The notes under the pieces were generated by a model. That model ran no database searches and was not told the origin of the DNA. It saw nothing but the letters and a program-made list of their open reading frames with translations. DNA of 64,000 nucleotides from Alteromonas sp. a30 (GTDB lineage Bacteria; Pseudomonadota; Gammaproteobacteria; Enterobacterales; Alteromonadaceae): the NCBI RefSeq assembly GCF_026788005.1, contig NZ_JABEPE010000004.1, positions 62,001 through 126,000 of the forward strand, in the 5' to 3' direction. Positions 53,026 to 61,894 of the stretch are shown here, one piece after another. Each line of letters starts with the position of its first letter. Position 1 is the first letter of the stretch. A program made the position numbers and the translations under genes.

Positions 53026-55677
53026 ATGGTGACTCAAACACCTGCTGAAGTGCTCTCCGAAGCAGAGCTACGGGAACTGGTTCCTGAGTTACAGCAGATA
53101 GCAGACAAATACAAACGCAAAGAACTTGTTCAAACCGCGTTATTTCAAATTTCTGAACTTTCCAGCTCAGTTAGTGAGCTCACTCGCCTCTACGCCGCGC
53201 TTCACAAAATTATCGATGGGCTAATGAACGCCCGAAATTTCTATGTTGCTTATTATGATGATGTCGCCGAAGAGGTTGACTTTGTTTACTTTGTTGATGA
53301 ATTCGATGAACTTAACGTAAAACAAATACCTGCCGCTGAACTCAAAAATGGCATGACCGGATACGTGTTAAGAACCGGTAACCCGTTATTTGCTACCAAA
53401 GAGAACTTTGATGAAATAGCCAATCAACTCGATATTAGGGATCTCGGTACAAGCAGCGTCGATTGGCTTGGTGTGCCATTGAAACGCGGTAGCAAAGTCA
53501 TTGGGGCAATGGTGGTGCAAAGTTATGACGACTCCGTGCGGCATAATGAAGAAGACATGGAGGTGCTACAGTTCGTTTCGCAGCATATTGTCACCTCGAT
53601 TGATCGCGTCAAGAACCGAGAGTTCACTGAACGCACAATTCGCGAACGTACAAAGCAGCTACGAAAAATTAACGATGAGCTTCAAGAAGAGATTCAAGAA
53701 CGCCAAAAGATTGAAGATTTGCAACAAGCACTCTTTGAAATTTCGGAACTGTCTGCCGGTCTTGATGGCGATATGGAGAATTTCTATTCGAACCTGCATA
53801 TTGTGCTTGCTCGCTTAATTCATGCACCAAACTGTTACATCGCCATCCATAATAAAGATGAAAATTATTTAGAATTTCCTTATTTCTCTGACGAAAGCTA
53901 TGCCCAAGTTGCCCCTCGCCCACTCGGGTGGGGACTAACAGAATATGTGTTGCGGCACGGCAGAGCCGAACTGATTGGTCCCAATCGCGCAAAAGAACTT
54001 GCAGATGAAGGTGAGTTGGACATCGAAGTTGCACACCGGATGAAGCAAGGACAGAACTATTGGCTTGGCACTCCTCTAGTTGTAGAGGGAGTGGTTTCTG
54101 GCGTTGTCGGAATTCAGTCTTACAACGATAAATACAAATACCAGCCCAAAGACTTGGAACTGTTACGATATGTCTCTCATCACATTGCCGTAGCACTTGA
54201 ACGCAAACATGCATCTGAAGAAATCCAAGCCTATAACCAGCAACTTACCGATAAAGTCAAAGAACGAACCGAAGAATTACACCGTGCTAATGCCAGTTTG
54301 AAAGAGCAAATAGAAGAGCGTAAGCAAATTGAACTTCGGCTTATTCATGATGCTCACCATGATTCCCTCACTGGCTTACCGAATCGCGCATTATTTACCA
54401 GCCGGGTAGAACTGGCAATTGCCAACAAAATGCGCTATCCAAAAAATAAATTTGCTATTTTATTCATTGACTTAGATCGTTTTAAACTCATTAACGACAC
54501 ACTGGGTCATCAAGCAGGCGACCAATTTCTAATAGAAGTGAGTCAACGTATTTCTCGTTGTATTCGAGGTCACGATTTACTGGCCCGATTAGGTGGCGAT
54601 GAGTTCGTTATTTTACTCGATAGCTTTGAACGAGACGAAGACGCCGAAGAAGTCGCTGTACGTATACTTGATACCATGTCGAATGCTTTCAGTTTGGAAG
54701 GCACGGAAATGTACTCAGGTGGCAGTATAGGTATCGCCTTTATTGAGACTTGGTATAAAGAAGCTGGCGAAGTGATCCGTGATGCCGACGCTGCTATGTA
54801 TCAGGCTAAATCATCAGGTCGGGGACGCTATGTAATGTTCGACCAAAGTATGCGTAAGCGCCTACTAGAAGAAGTCGAATTAGAAAACGAATTCCGTCAT
54901 ACCTTAAAAGACAACAACTTCGATTGTTATTCTCAACCCATTATCGATTTAAACAGCAAAGAAGAGTTGTACTGTGAATGTTACGTTCGCTGGCATCATT
55001 CTAAGCTTGGTAAGATAAAGCGAGAACGATTCTGGAATGTTGCGGAACATGTTGGCATGACACTAGAAATTGATCGCTTCATGATTGAGCAAGCCTGCCA
55101 ACGCTTAAGGGAGTGGCAAGAAACGGGGAATGAACAAGAGCGCAAACGCAATATTGGCATCAACATTTCCGTCAGTCATTTAATGCACAGCAAACAGGTT
55201 AAGCAACTCATCAAGCTGATCCAAAATTCTGGCGTGCCACCGGAAAAGCTAGTATTGGAAATTGACGAAAGTCATATTAATGGTCCAATTCAACATATTC
55301 ACAGCTCTATCCAAGAGCTAAAAGACCTTGGCGTAACCTTGGTTCTAGATAATTTTGGCAACGGTATGGCTTCTCTCAACTCGCTCTGTCATTTTCCGTT
55401 TGATTTCGTCAAGGTTGACCGTCATTTGATCAAGTCTCTACCGGAAAACGAACAAAATAGGCAGCTAGTTCATTCATTACAGCAAATTGCTAACAATTTT
55501 GGTTTCCGTTTAATTGCCAATGGCATAGAAGCTCCAGCGCAATTATCCGCCGTACAACAGATAGGCTGTTTATTTGCTCAAGGACGCCATATTAGTCAGC
55601 CAGTCCCCTTACTGCCAGCTCAAAAAAGCCAAACTAGCGACACGTTGCAGTCACCATCAACAAACGTTTCTTGCTAG
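53026..55677 (+). CDS. GAF-GAF-GGDEF-EAL cyclic-di-GMP signalling protein
   Basis: An 883-residue cytoplasmic protein with no membrane helices. Two GAF sensor domains (~60-200 and ~240-390) are joined by coiled-coil segments. The GGDEF domain (~445-605) has DLDRFKLINDTLGHQAGD, the inhibitory-site RGHD, and an intact GGDEF (~521), so cyclic-di-GMP synthesis is likely. The EAL domain (~620-865) is altered: EAL reads ECY, and DDFGTGYSSL reads DNFGNGMASL, where a metal-binding Asp becomes Asn. The general KVD and QG motifs are kept. The phosphodiesterase is therefore probably weak or dead. The signal sensed is unknown. It ends 12 bases from the convergent rep gene. Confidence 0.92.
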   Translation: MVTQTPAEVLSEAELRELVPELQQIADKYKRKELVQTALFQISELSSSVSELTRLYAALHKIIDGLMNARNFYVAYYDDVAEEVDFVYFVDEFDELNVKQIPAAELKNGMTGYVLRTGNPLFATKENFDEIANQLDIRDLGTSSVDWLGVPLKRGSKVIGAMVVQSYDDSVRHNEEDMEVLQFVSQHIVTSIDRVKNREFTERTIRERTKQLRKINDELQEEIQERQKIEDLQQALFEISELSAGLDGDMENFYSNLHIVLARLIHAPNCYIAIHNKDENYLEFPYFSDESYAQVAPRPLGWGLTEYVLRHGRAELIGPNRAKELADEGELDIEVAHRMKQGQNYWLGTPLVVEGVVSGVVGIQSYNDKYKYQPKDLELLRYVSHHIAVALERKHASEEIQAYNQQLTDKVKERTEELHRANASLKEQIEERKQIELRLIHDAHHDSLTGLPNRALFTSRVELAIANKMRYPKNKFAILFIDLDRFKLINDTLGHQAGDQFLIEVSQRISRCIRGHDLLARLGGDEFVILLDSFERDEDAEEVAVRILDTMSNAFSLEGTEMYSGGSIGIAFIETWYKEAGEVIRDADAAMYQAKSSGRGRYVMFDQSMRKRLLEEVELENEFRHTLKDNNFDCYSQPIIDLNSKEELYCECYVRWHHSKLGKIKRERFWNVAEHVGMTLEIDRFMIEQACQRLREWQETGNEQERKRNIGINISVSHLMHSKQVKQLIKLIQNSGVPPEKLVLEIDESHINGPIQHIHSSIQELKDLGVTLVLDNFGNGMASLNSLCHFPFDFVKVDRHLIKSLPENEQNRQLVHSLQQIANNFGFRLIANGIEAPAQLSAVQQIGCLFAQGRHISQPVPLLPAQKSQTSDTLQSPSTNVSC

Positions 55678-55689
55678 TACGTTAGCTAT

Positions 55690-57714
55690 CTAGTCTTTCA
55701 AAAAATCGCCCAAACTAGCACGTAAATTGGCAACACCAATTTCCGCTTTTTTCTGACGAACTTCTTTGCTGTCTTTCGGACGCTTTTGCTGCCATTCCAA
55801 ATCATCCTGAGGCAACTCCATGAGAAAACGGCTTGGCTCTGTACGAATTAGCTCGCCATACTGACGGCGTTCTTTTGCGTAGCTAAAATACAACTCTCGT
55901 TGCGCCCGAGTAATACCCACATACGCCAAGCGCCGTTCTTCTTCGATGTTATCTTCATCAATGCTGGTTTGGTGTGGCAATAAGCCTTCTTCCATGCCAA
56001 CCATAAATACAAATGGGAACTCCAACCCTTTGGAAGCATGGAGCGTCATAAGTTTAACAGCATCGTCATCTTCTTCCCCTTCGCCACGCTCCATCATGTC
56101 GCGCAGCATTAAGCGATTAACCACTTCTTGTAAGGTCATTGGCGGCTCTAGGTCGTCGCCTTGCAACATGCCATTGACCCAACCAAACAAGGTGCTGATG
56201 TTTGCCATCGCCATTTCAGCGGCCTTGGGACTGGTGCTGGATTCATACAAATATTCTTCGTAACCACTGCTTTTAATAAGATCGCGAATAGCGGCAACAG
56301 TGTCACCACGTTGCGCGTTATCAGAAAGCTCGACCATCCATCGACCGAAATTTTCAACCGCAGTTAACGCTTTGCCACTCAGCACATGACGAATTTGTTC
56401 CGACATTGCGGCTTCGAACATAGAACAATGCATTTGGTGCGCTAAGCCGCCAATTTTTTCCAGCGTCACGCGCCCAATGCCACGGCTTGGTGTATTGATC
56501 ACACGAAGCAATGCGGTGTCGTCGTCCTGATTCACCAACAAGCGGAAATACGCCATCATGTCTTTCACTTCTGCGCGCCCGAAAAATGAGGTTCCACCAC
56601 TAAGTTTGTAGGGAATTTTGTTCATGGTTAAGGCTTTTTCAAAGCCGCGCGACTGATGGTTTCCACGATACAAAATGGCGTAATCACGATACATGCTGCC
56701 ATTCATGAATTTATGCGCTAGCAGTTCCGCTACCACACGCTCAACTTCATGTTCTTCAGATTTACACTCCAACACCCGCAGAATTTCGCCGTAGCCCAAC
56801 TCGGAGTAAAGCTTTTTTTCGAAAACGTGAGGGTTGTTATCAATCAAAATGTTAGCGCAATGCAGAATGCGCCCCGATGAGCGGTAATTTTGCTCCAGCT
56901 TGATGAGTCGAAGATTGGGGTAATGCTCGTTTAACAACACCAAATTTTGCGGTTTTGCGCCGCGCCATGAATAAATGGACTGATCATCGTCACCAACCAC
57001 GGTAAAGCGTGCGTTTTCTCCTACCAACATACGAATTAGCTCGTACTGACTGGTGTTGGTGTCTTGATACTCATCCACCAGCACGTATTTAATTTGCCTG
57101 CGCCAGCGTGTTCGCACATCTTCGTTGGCTTTAAACAGCAAGGTTGGCATCAAAATAAGATCATCAAAATCCAAGGCATTGTAGGATTTTAAATGCTGCT
57201 GATAAGTCTCATAAAACTGGGCGAAAGCAACGTCTTGCGGGTCTCTAGCGTGTTTTAAAATATGTTGCGGTAGCAGTAAGTCGTTTTTCCAATTGGAAAT
57301 AGTAGACTGCAACAACTGTAACTGGTCTTTATCGTCGCCAAACTCATCGCCGACTAAATCTTTTATCAGTGCGCTGGAATCTTTGTCATCGAATAACGAG
57401 AAGCCGGGCTTCAAGCCCAACGCTTTCACTTCTCGTTTAATAATATTCAGCCCAAGGGTATGAAAGGTAGAAACTTTTAGCCCGCGCGCTTCTTGCTTGC
57501 CCATGGTTTGCGACACGCGCTCTTTCATTTCTCGCGCGGCTTTGTTGGTAAACGTCACCGCAATAATGTTACGCGCAGGGATGCCGCACTTTTGCACTAA
57601 ATAGGCGATTTTATTGGTGATAACGCGCGTTTTACCACTGCCCGCTCCCGCCAACACTAGGCAAGGGCCAGAAATGTAATTTACCGCTTCATTTTGTTTA
57701 GGATTAAGTTTCAT
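55690..57714 (-). CDS. rep: ATP-dependent DNA helicase Rep
   Basis: A 674-residue superfamily 1A 3'-to-5' helicase that helps replication forks pass bound proteins. The N-terminus is [29 protein letters not shown] (Walker A), followed by [23 protein letters not shown] (Walker B), [34 protein letters not shown] and [11 protein letters not shown]. Length matches E. coli Rep (673) better than UvrD (720). It is transcribed alone; the next minus-strand gene upstream ends far away at 57846. Confidence 0.95.
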   Translation of the reverse strand: MKLNPKQNEAVNYISGPCLVLAGAGSGKTRVITNKIAYLVQKCGIPARNIIAVTFTNKAAREMKERVSQTMGKQEARGLKVSTFHTLGLNIIKREVKALGLKPGFSLFDDKDSSALIKDLVGDEFGDDKDQLQLLQSTISNWKNDLLLPQHILKHARDPQDVAFAQFYETYQQHLKSYNALDFDDLILMPTLLFKANEDVRTRWRRQIKYVLVDEYQDTNTSQYELIRMLVGENARFTVVGDDDQSIYSWRGAKPQNLVLLNEHYPNLRLIKLEQNYRSSGRILHCANILIDNNPHVFEKKLYSELGYGEILRVLECKSEEHEVERVVAELLAHKFMNGSMYRDYAILYRGNHQSRGFEKALTMNKIPYKLSGGTSFFGRAEVKDMMAYFRLLVNQDDDTALLRVINTPSRGIGRVTLEKIGGLAHQMHCSMFEAAMSEQIRHVLSGKALTAVENFGRWMVELSDNAQRGDTVAAIRDLIKSSGYEEYLYESSTSPKAAEMAMANISTLFGWVNGMLQGDDLEPPMTLQEVVNRLMLRDMMERGEGEEDDDAVKLMTLHASKGLEFPFVFMVGMEEGLLPHQTSIDEDNIEEERRLAYVGITRAQRELYFSYAKERRQYGELIRTEPSRFLMELPQDDLEWQQKRPKDSKEVRQKKAEIGVANLRASLGDFLKD

Positions 57715-57845
57715 GGGCGCTCTTCAAATTTGAGCCGCGATTTTACCTGCAAGCACCCTTAAACTGTAGTTTAATTTAGGTTGGATTAAGTGAATATTGT
57801 AGAGGTTTATATCATCCCTGAAAAACACTGAATTTTCATTACTAT

Positions 57846-58256
57846 TTAGATTTGCTTATCCCGCTCCAACACCCAACATCGAGGATTATTGGTGTAACCA
57901 ATGCTCGGGTAGTAATTGTTTGCAGCGGGCGCTGAAAGAAGTATGAGTTTGCACTTTGGCCCAAGTTGTTCTTGTGTCAGTTGTTGTAATCGCTTACCGA
58001 TACCTTGTTTTTGGTAGTGTTTGGATACCGCTAAATCCGATAAGTAACAGGCATAATGAAAATCGGTTAAGCTGCGCGCCACACCAACGAGTTTGCCGTT
58101 ATTCCATGCGGTCACAATCAAATTGCTGTTTTCTACCATGCCTTTCATGCACTCTGCATCGCTCACTGGTCTGCGTTCGCCAAGGGTTGATTCATTTAGC
58201 AACGCGATAAATTGTTCAGCGCTAATTGGCTCGTTGATTTTGTATAAAATAGCCAT
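57846..58256 (-). CDS. GNAT family N-acetyltransferase
   Basis: A 136-residue single-domain GNAT protein. The acetyl-CoA motif is SKHYQKQGIGKRLQQLTQE, preceded by YLSDLAV, and a C-terminal NNYYPSIGYTNNPRCW block resembles small amine or aminoglycoside-type acetyltransferases. The substrate is unknown. The start is placed at the ATG at 58256 (AAGGA nine bases upstream). The frame can be read 13 codons further, to 58295, but those codons are the terminator hairpin of the pectate lyase gene. Confidence 0.85.
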   Translation of the reverse strand: MAILYKINEPISAEQFIALLNESTLGERRPVSDAECMKGMVENSNLIVTAWNNGKLVGVARSLTDFHYACYLSDLAVSKHYQKQGIGKRLQQLTQEQLGPKCKLILLSAPAANNYYPSIGYTNNPRCWVLERDKQI

Positions 58257-58275
58257 CGCAGGTATTCCTTCTTTG

Positions 58276-58316
58276 ACATAAAAAAACGGCGACATCGTGA
58301 TAATGTCGCCGTTTTT
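58276..58316 (-). terminator. Strong terminator after the pectate lyase gene
   Basis: A perfect 14-bp stem (arms 58282-58295 and 58303-58316) with a seven-base loop contains a G/C-rich ACGGCGACAT core. On the minus strand it is followed by a run of T. It lies about 45 bases after the pectate lyase stop. The T-rich ends on both sides could make it bidirectional. Confidence 0.88.
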
Positions 58317-58362
58317 ACTTTACCTGCAAACTCGGAGTTGCAGAACTGTATTGCTCAATTAT

Positions 58363-60780
58363 TTACTGACAGCTACCCGGCGCTAAACCGATAAGCGTTG
58401 ACACGCCTAGCGAATCCGGTGATACGTAAGGTGCTAACGCGCCTTTACCTGCGGTTGCAAATACGTAGTCGGCTAAGTCCGTGCCGGCTGCAAAGCGATA
58501 GCTGTTGTAGGTTGCTTGGCTAGCGCTGTCGTATGACGCAACCATATTTGGCGTAACACCATGGGAAGCCGTTAAGTCACCCGGTTGGCCTTGTAATTGA
58601 CATGCTGAATCGGCATACCAAACATAGCTGCCAGTCACTTCCAAACCGCCTTCGCGGAAGTCTCTTAGCAACACTTCAACCCAGTCTTGTAAATCGTCAC
58701 CCTTAGAGTTGTTGATGTTGTTAAGCACCATGTTGTTATCGAAGGCAATGCGACCGCCTACACGTACGCTTAGGATGTCTTTACGATACCCGTAGAATAC
58801 GTTGTTAAACATGTGCGATTGACCACGACGCATCAAGGGCACACGACGCAATGTGTTGTAGGTACTGCTACCGTAAACATCATCGGTTGTCACAAACAAG
58901 TTATTGTGAATGGTGGTAGTAATTTGCGAGTTGATGGTTCTGCTGTCGCTTGAACCGTGCAACGCCGCACGCTTAACGTTATGTAAACGGTTGAACGAAA
59001 CTGTAATATCGTAAGCGCCTACTTTCACATCAAACGCTGAATCGCCGGTTTCTTCAAAGGTGTTTTGGTGGATCCAAATATCGTGAGACTCACCCGTTGA
59101 ACGAATCATGTCTGGGTCAAGGTTATGATCTTCATCATGGCCTGCCCCAATAAAGCGGTTGTTGGTGATAATCACGTTTTCAGAAACATGCGTACTTGCG
59201 CCAGAGCTATCCGAACCAATTTTGAAGCCGCTGAACAAGAAGGTTACTTTAGCACCACGTCCATCAATGGTTGTGTTGGAGTTGATAAGCGGGATCTTCA
59301 ATGCATTAAGCGACTTGTCGTTTATTCTGTCGTTGAAGAAAGTAGAATTACAGTTAGCGCTAGATACCCCGTGATTACTACACCATAACGTGTGGTCACG
59401 ACACTCGGCCTCGGTAGCGTTATCCAATGCTTCTAATACATCTGGGTTACTACAACCGTTACGATACATCGCAAGCGTGGTGTCGTTTGCAAAGTCTTCT
59501 TTGTCGAACACGATCCAGTTAGGCGATGCGGAACTAATGGCATCTAAAATTTGCTGCTCAGGCGAAACACTGCCGCCTTTGGTGATCACAACAAGATTGC
59601 TGTTGCCATCGGCATCATAACCACCAGTGGTTTTGCCACCGAATCCAACCGGTTTACCCAAAGACTCAGATAAACACGCCACGATTTCTTGGTCACTTTG
59701 TAACGCACTGTCGTACCAGTTTACCGAATCATCGTTAACCAGAGCCGCACAATTGGCATCGCCCGGGGCGCTTACAATTGCAGTTGCCGCTTCTGAACGA
59801 TAAGTTCCACCACTGGCATCGGCAACATCTACCCAGTAGTAATAGGTGCCCGGTGCGACGTTAGTGTCGGTAAATTGAGAGCCCGACACATTGGAAGCGA
59901 TTAGCGTGCTGCCAGATGGGTTTGCATCGGTATCACGATAAACAGATTGATTGGCAACGTTAATTGCTGTTACCGACCAGCTTAAATCAACATTTGTGCC
60001 TGCGGCGGACGCATTTAAACTAACCGATGGTAAATCCGGTTGCTCAACATTTACGGTTGCTGTAACCGGGCTGGACTCAACGCTGTTACCTTGGTCGTCG
60101 GTAATTTTCACCCAATAATAATAGGTGCCGTTTGCCAAACTAGAATCGGTATAACTTGTGCCGGACACATTAGTTGCGACACTCACTCGCCCCGTTGGGT
60201 TGTTATCTGTGTCACGGAAAACTTCAACTGTGCTAACGTTCGCGATGTTTTCTGTGGTCCAGTTCAAAGCCACTGTGCTGCCAGTGACACTCGTAGATAA
60301 CGATACCTGACCTGCCGGTGGCGGCGTTGTACCTGATCCATCGGCGTAAGTCTCAAATTCAGCCACTGCCGGCGTACCAGAAGAACTATTGATAACAAAG
60401 TTGATTTTGCGTAACGCCACAGGTGTAAAAGAGATACTACCTGACCCGGAGCCCGTAGCTAATACGTCACCAGTGTCATGGTTTACAACATTCCATGCTC
60501 CAATATTGCCTTCAAACCCTGAAGCTTCCTGAATCACAATAGAACCAACGGTGGTATTGCTACCCCATTTAATTGAAATACGTCCTGTCGAACTTGTTGG
60601 CGACCAATACGTTGAAAGATCACCGTCTCTTACGTTTCCGTAACTTGTACCGCTTGCCTTACTCGAACCATCAGAACCGGCACCAATGCTTAGATTTTCA
60701 GCTAATGCATCTGTGCAATAAAGCGCCACAATTACACTCAGGTAACGTGCGCAATGCTTAGGGATTTTAAATGTTGCCAT
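58363..60780 (-). CDS. Secreted pectate lyase (polysaccharide lyase family 1) with F5/8-like and two FN3 domains
   Basis: An 805-residue exported enzyme cleaving polygalacturonate by beta-elimination. A signal peptide ends at CTDALA. Residues ~27-145 form a discoidin (F5/8 type C)-like carbohydrate-binding fold, starting LSIGAGSDGSSKASGTSY. Two fibronectin III repeats follow (~157-245 and ~250-340), sharing GTYYYWV blocks. The PL1 beta-helix (~345-805) shows VGFGGKTTGGYDA, DPDMIRSTGESHDIWIHQNT, DSAFDVKVGAYDITVSFN and, near the catalytic Arg, RRVPLMRRGQSHMFNN. An AAGGTG ribosome site precedes the ATG. The two operator-like sites upstream and the terminator downstream suggest it is a regulated single-gene unit. 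It gives the organism a plant or algal pectin-degrading ability. Confidence 0.94.
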   Translation of the reverse strand: MATFKIPKHCARYLSVIVALYCTDALAENLSIGAGSDGSSKASGTSYGNVRDGDLSTYWSPTSSTGRISIKWGSNTTVGSIVIQEASGFEGNIGAWNVVNHDTGDVLATGSGSGSISFTPVALRKINFVINSSSGTPAVAEFETYADGSGTTPPPAGQVSLSTSVTGSTVALNWTTENIANVSTVEVFRDTDNNPTGRVSVATNVSGTSYTDSSLANGTYYYWVKITDDQGNSVESSPVTATVNVEQPDLPSVSLNASAAGTNVDLSWSVTAINVANQSVYRDTDANPSGSTLIASNVSGSQFTDTNVAPGTYYYWVDVADASGGTYRSEAATAIVSAPGDANCAALVNDDSVNWYDSALQSDQEIVACLSESLGKPVGFGGKTTGGYDADGNSNLVVITKGGSVSPEQQILDAISSASPNWIVFDKEDFANDTTLAMYRNGCSNPDVLEALDNATEAECRDHTLWCSNHGVSSANCNSTFFNDRINDKSLNALKIPLINSNTTIDGRGAKVTFLFSGFKIGSDSSGASTHVSENVIITNNRFIGAGHDEDHNLDPDMIRSTGESHDIWIHQNTFEETGDSAFDVKVGAYDITVSFNRLHNVKRAALHGSSDSRTINSQITTTIHNNLFVTTDDVYGSSTYNTLRRVPLMRRGQSHMFNNVFYGYRKDILSVRVGGRIAFDNNMVLNNINNSKGDDLQDWVEVLLRDFREGGLEVTGSYVWYADSACQLQGQPGDLTASHGVTPNMVASYDSASQATYNSYRFAAGTDLADYVFATAGKGALAPYVSPDSLGVSTLIGLAPGSCQ

Positions 60781-60839
60781 TGTTACACCTTCTTAACATT
60801 ATTATTTTAAGTCACATTTTCCAACCACGCCTCACAATG

Positions 60840-60853
60840 TGCCACCGGTAGCA
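60840..60853. promoter_or_regulatory. Operator-like site TGCCACCGGTAGCA, copy 1 (proximal to the pectate lyase gene)
   Basis: An imperfect palindrome (six of seven pairs match) with a central ACCGGT, as in LacI-family operators. It is centred about 66 bases before the pectate lyase ATG, near where the promoter must be. The identical 14-mer recurs 224 bases away (copy 2). Confidence 0.55.
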
Positions 60854-61055
60854 ATTAGAGTAAATTTAGTACAACTAGAACTTATTCAAAATGCTATCGA
60901 TAAAACAAAATAAGAAACCAACACCATGTCAAAATTAACAACTACCAAAATAGAAAAATCATATAAACCGGAGAGGTAAGACGATTACCCCAATAACACT
61001 CTTCTTAATAACGGGTACTCATCCTTCCCTTTAATTCAACACATTCACATTGAAA

Positions 61056-61085
61056 AACCGAACTGCCACCGGTAGCAGTTCGGTT
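61056..61085. promoter_or_regulatory. Operator-like site copy 2 inside a 30-bp palindrome
   Basis: The same 14-mer (61064-61077) is embedded in a 30-bp near-perfect palindrome with 14 of 15 pairs matched (outer arms AACCGAACTGC and GCAGTTCGGTT). On the minus strand it is followed by TTTTTC, so it could also act as a terminator or attenuator in an RNA read towards the pectate lyase gene. Confidence 0.5.
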
Positions 61086-61325
61086 AATTATATGACCAAC
61101 AAACCCCAATGTAAAATTATTGTTATTAAATTTATATAAATCGTTATTTTTATGTAACTTTAATTCAGTTCTACAAGCAAATTTAACGCGACGTAAGTTT
61201 GGTAACATTTCCCGCCGTATTCTATTTAGGTAAGCTCGCGTTAATTTGATAAACTTCATGCAATACCGATTAAACACATGGGTGCTAAGTTAACGCTAAC
61301 GCCCCTTTATTTTATGAGTAGCCTT

Positions 61326-61598
61326 ATGTTGGATCCGAAAAAACTCGAAGACTTAGCCAAGCAAATAGCCGATGCCGTACCACCGGGCGTGAAAAATGTG
61401 GCAGAAGGGCTGGAAACCAAGGTAAAACAAGTGCTGCAATCTCAACTTAGTCGCCTTGATTTTGTTAGCCGTGAAGAATTTGATGTGCAAACTATGGTGC
61501 TGCAACGCACTCGCGAAAAGTTAGAAGCGTTAGAAGCGCGTGTGGAAGCGTTAGAAGGCGGTTCAGAGGCGAAAAAAGATGCTGAGAAAGCAGAGTGA
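61326..61598 (+). CDS. ubiK: Ubiquinone biosynthesis accessory factor UbiK (YqiC/BMFP family)
   Basis: About 90 residues: MLDPKKLEDLAKQIADAVPPG, then VKQVLQSQLSRLDFVSREEFDVQTMVLQRTREKLEALEARVEALE, a near-textbook match to E. coli UbiK (MIDPKKIEQIARQ...). An N-terminal amphipathic helix and a C-terminal coiled coil are visible. It assists UbiJ and the hydroxylases of aerobic ubiquinone synthesis. I chose the ATG at 61326 because homologues start with M-(L/I)-D-P-K-K; in-frame ATGs at 61314 and 61278 add residues with no match. It is transcribed alone. Confidence 0.92.
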   Translation: MLDPKKLEDLAKQIADAVPPGVKNVAEGLETKVKQVLQSQLSRLDFVSREEFDVQTMVLQRTREKLEALEARVEALEGGSEAKKDAEKAE

Positions 61599-61894
61599 AT
61601 CGAAAGATAACAATGCGTAAATAATACCGCCTTAACATCAGCGCCTTAGAGTTTGAATAGAGACAAATTTTTTATTCAACGCAAGGGCGCTTTTACGCTT
61701 TTACGCTTTTACGCTTTTACGCTTTTACGCTTTTACGCTTTTACGCTTTTAGCAATCAAGCGGTTGAATTAATGCGATATTTCTCAAGATAGCATCCACA
61801 TTTTTAGTCCTTTAACATCCTTAAGCTAAGCGTCCTGCTAAGCCGAAGATATAAAGTGCTAAAAATGCAGGCTTGAGCAACAAAGTAAAAACGG
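61599..61894. other. Convergent intergenic region between ubiK and ilvA
   Basis: 296 bases with no gene. The main feature is the octamer tandem repeat listed separately. I saw no strong terminator for either neighbour, only a 3-bp stem near the ilvA stop. Confidence 0.5.
61689..61751 (+). repeat. Tandem octamer repeat, (GCTTTTAC) about eight copies
   Basis: Seven perfect direct copies of GCTTTTAC followed by a partial eighth (GCTTTTA). It lies between the 3' ends of ubiK and ilvA, where it can vary in copy number without harm to coding. A short-sequence repeat of this kind may differ between strains. Confidence 0.95.

Larger units (their letters stand above)
60781..61325. other. Intergenic region between the pectate lyase and ubiK genes
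   Basis: 545 bases that hold the divergent upstream regions of the pectate lyase gene (minus) and ubiK (plus). The notable content is two identical TGCCACCGGTAGCA sites, listed separately. A 90-codon minus-strand frame (61005-61277) is not believable as a gene: it has no family match and poor composition. Confidence 0.6.

Noticed and set aside
53669-54214. 181-codon minus-strand open frame inside the GGDEF-EAL gene
   Set aside because: It is antisense to clear GAF-domain coding sequence, and is Cys/His/Arg-rich in the way shadow frames are.
58257-58295. N-terminal extension of the GNAT protein
   Set aside because: These codons coincide with an arm of the pectate lyase terminator, and a better ribosome site serves the ATG at 58256.
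61005-61277. 90-codon minus-strand frame before ubiK
   Set aside because: It contains the 30-bp palindrome and AT-rich non-coding sequence, with no ribosome site or family match.
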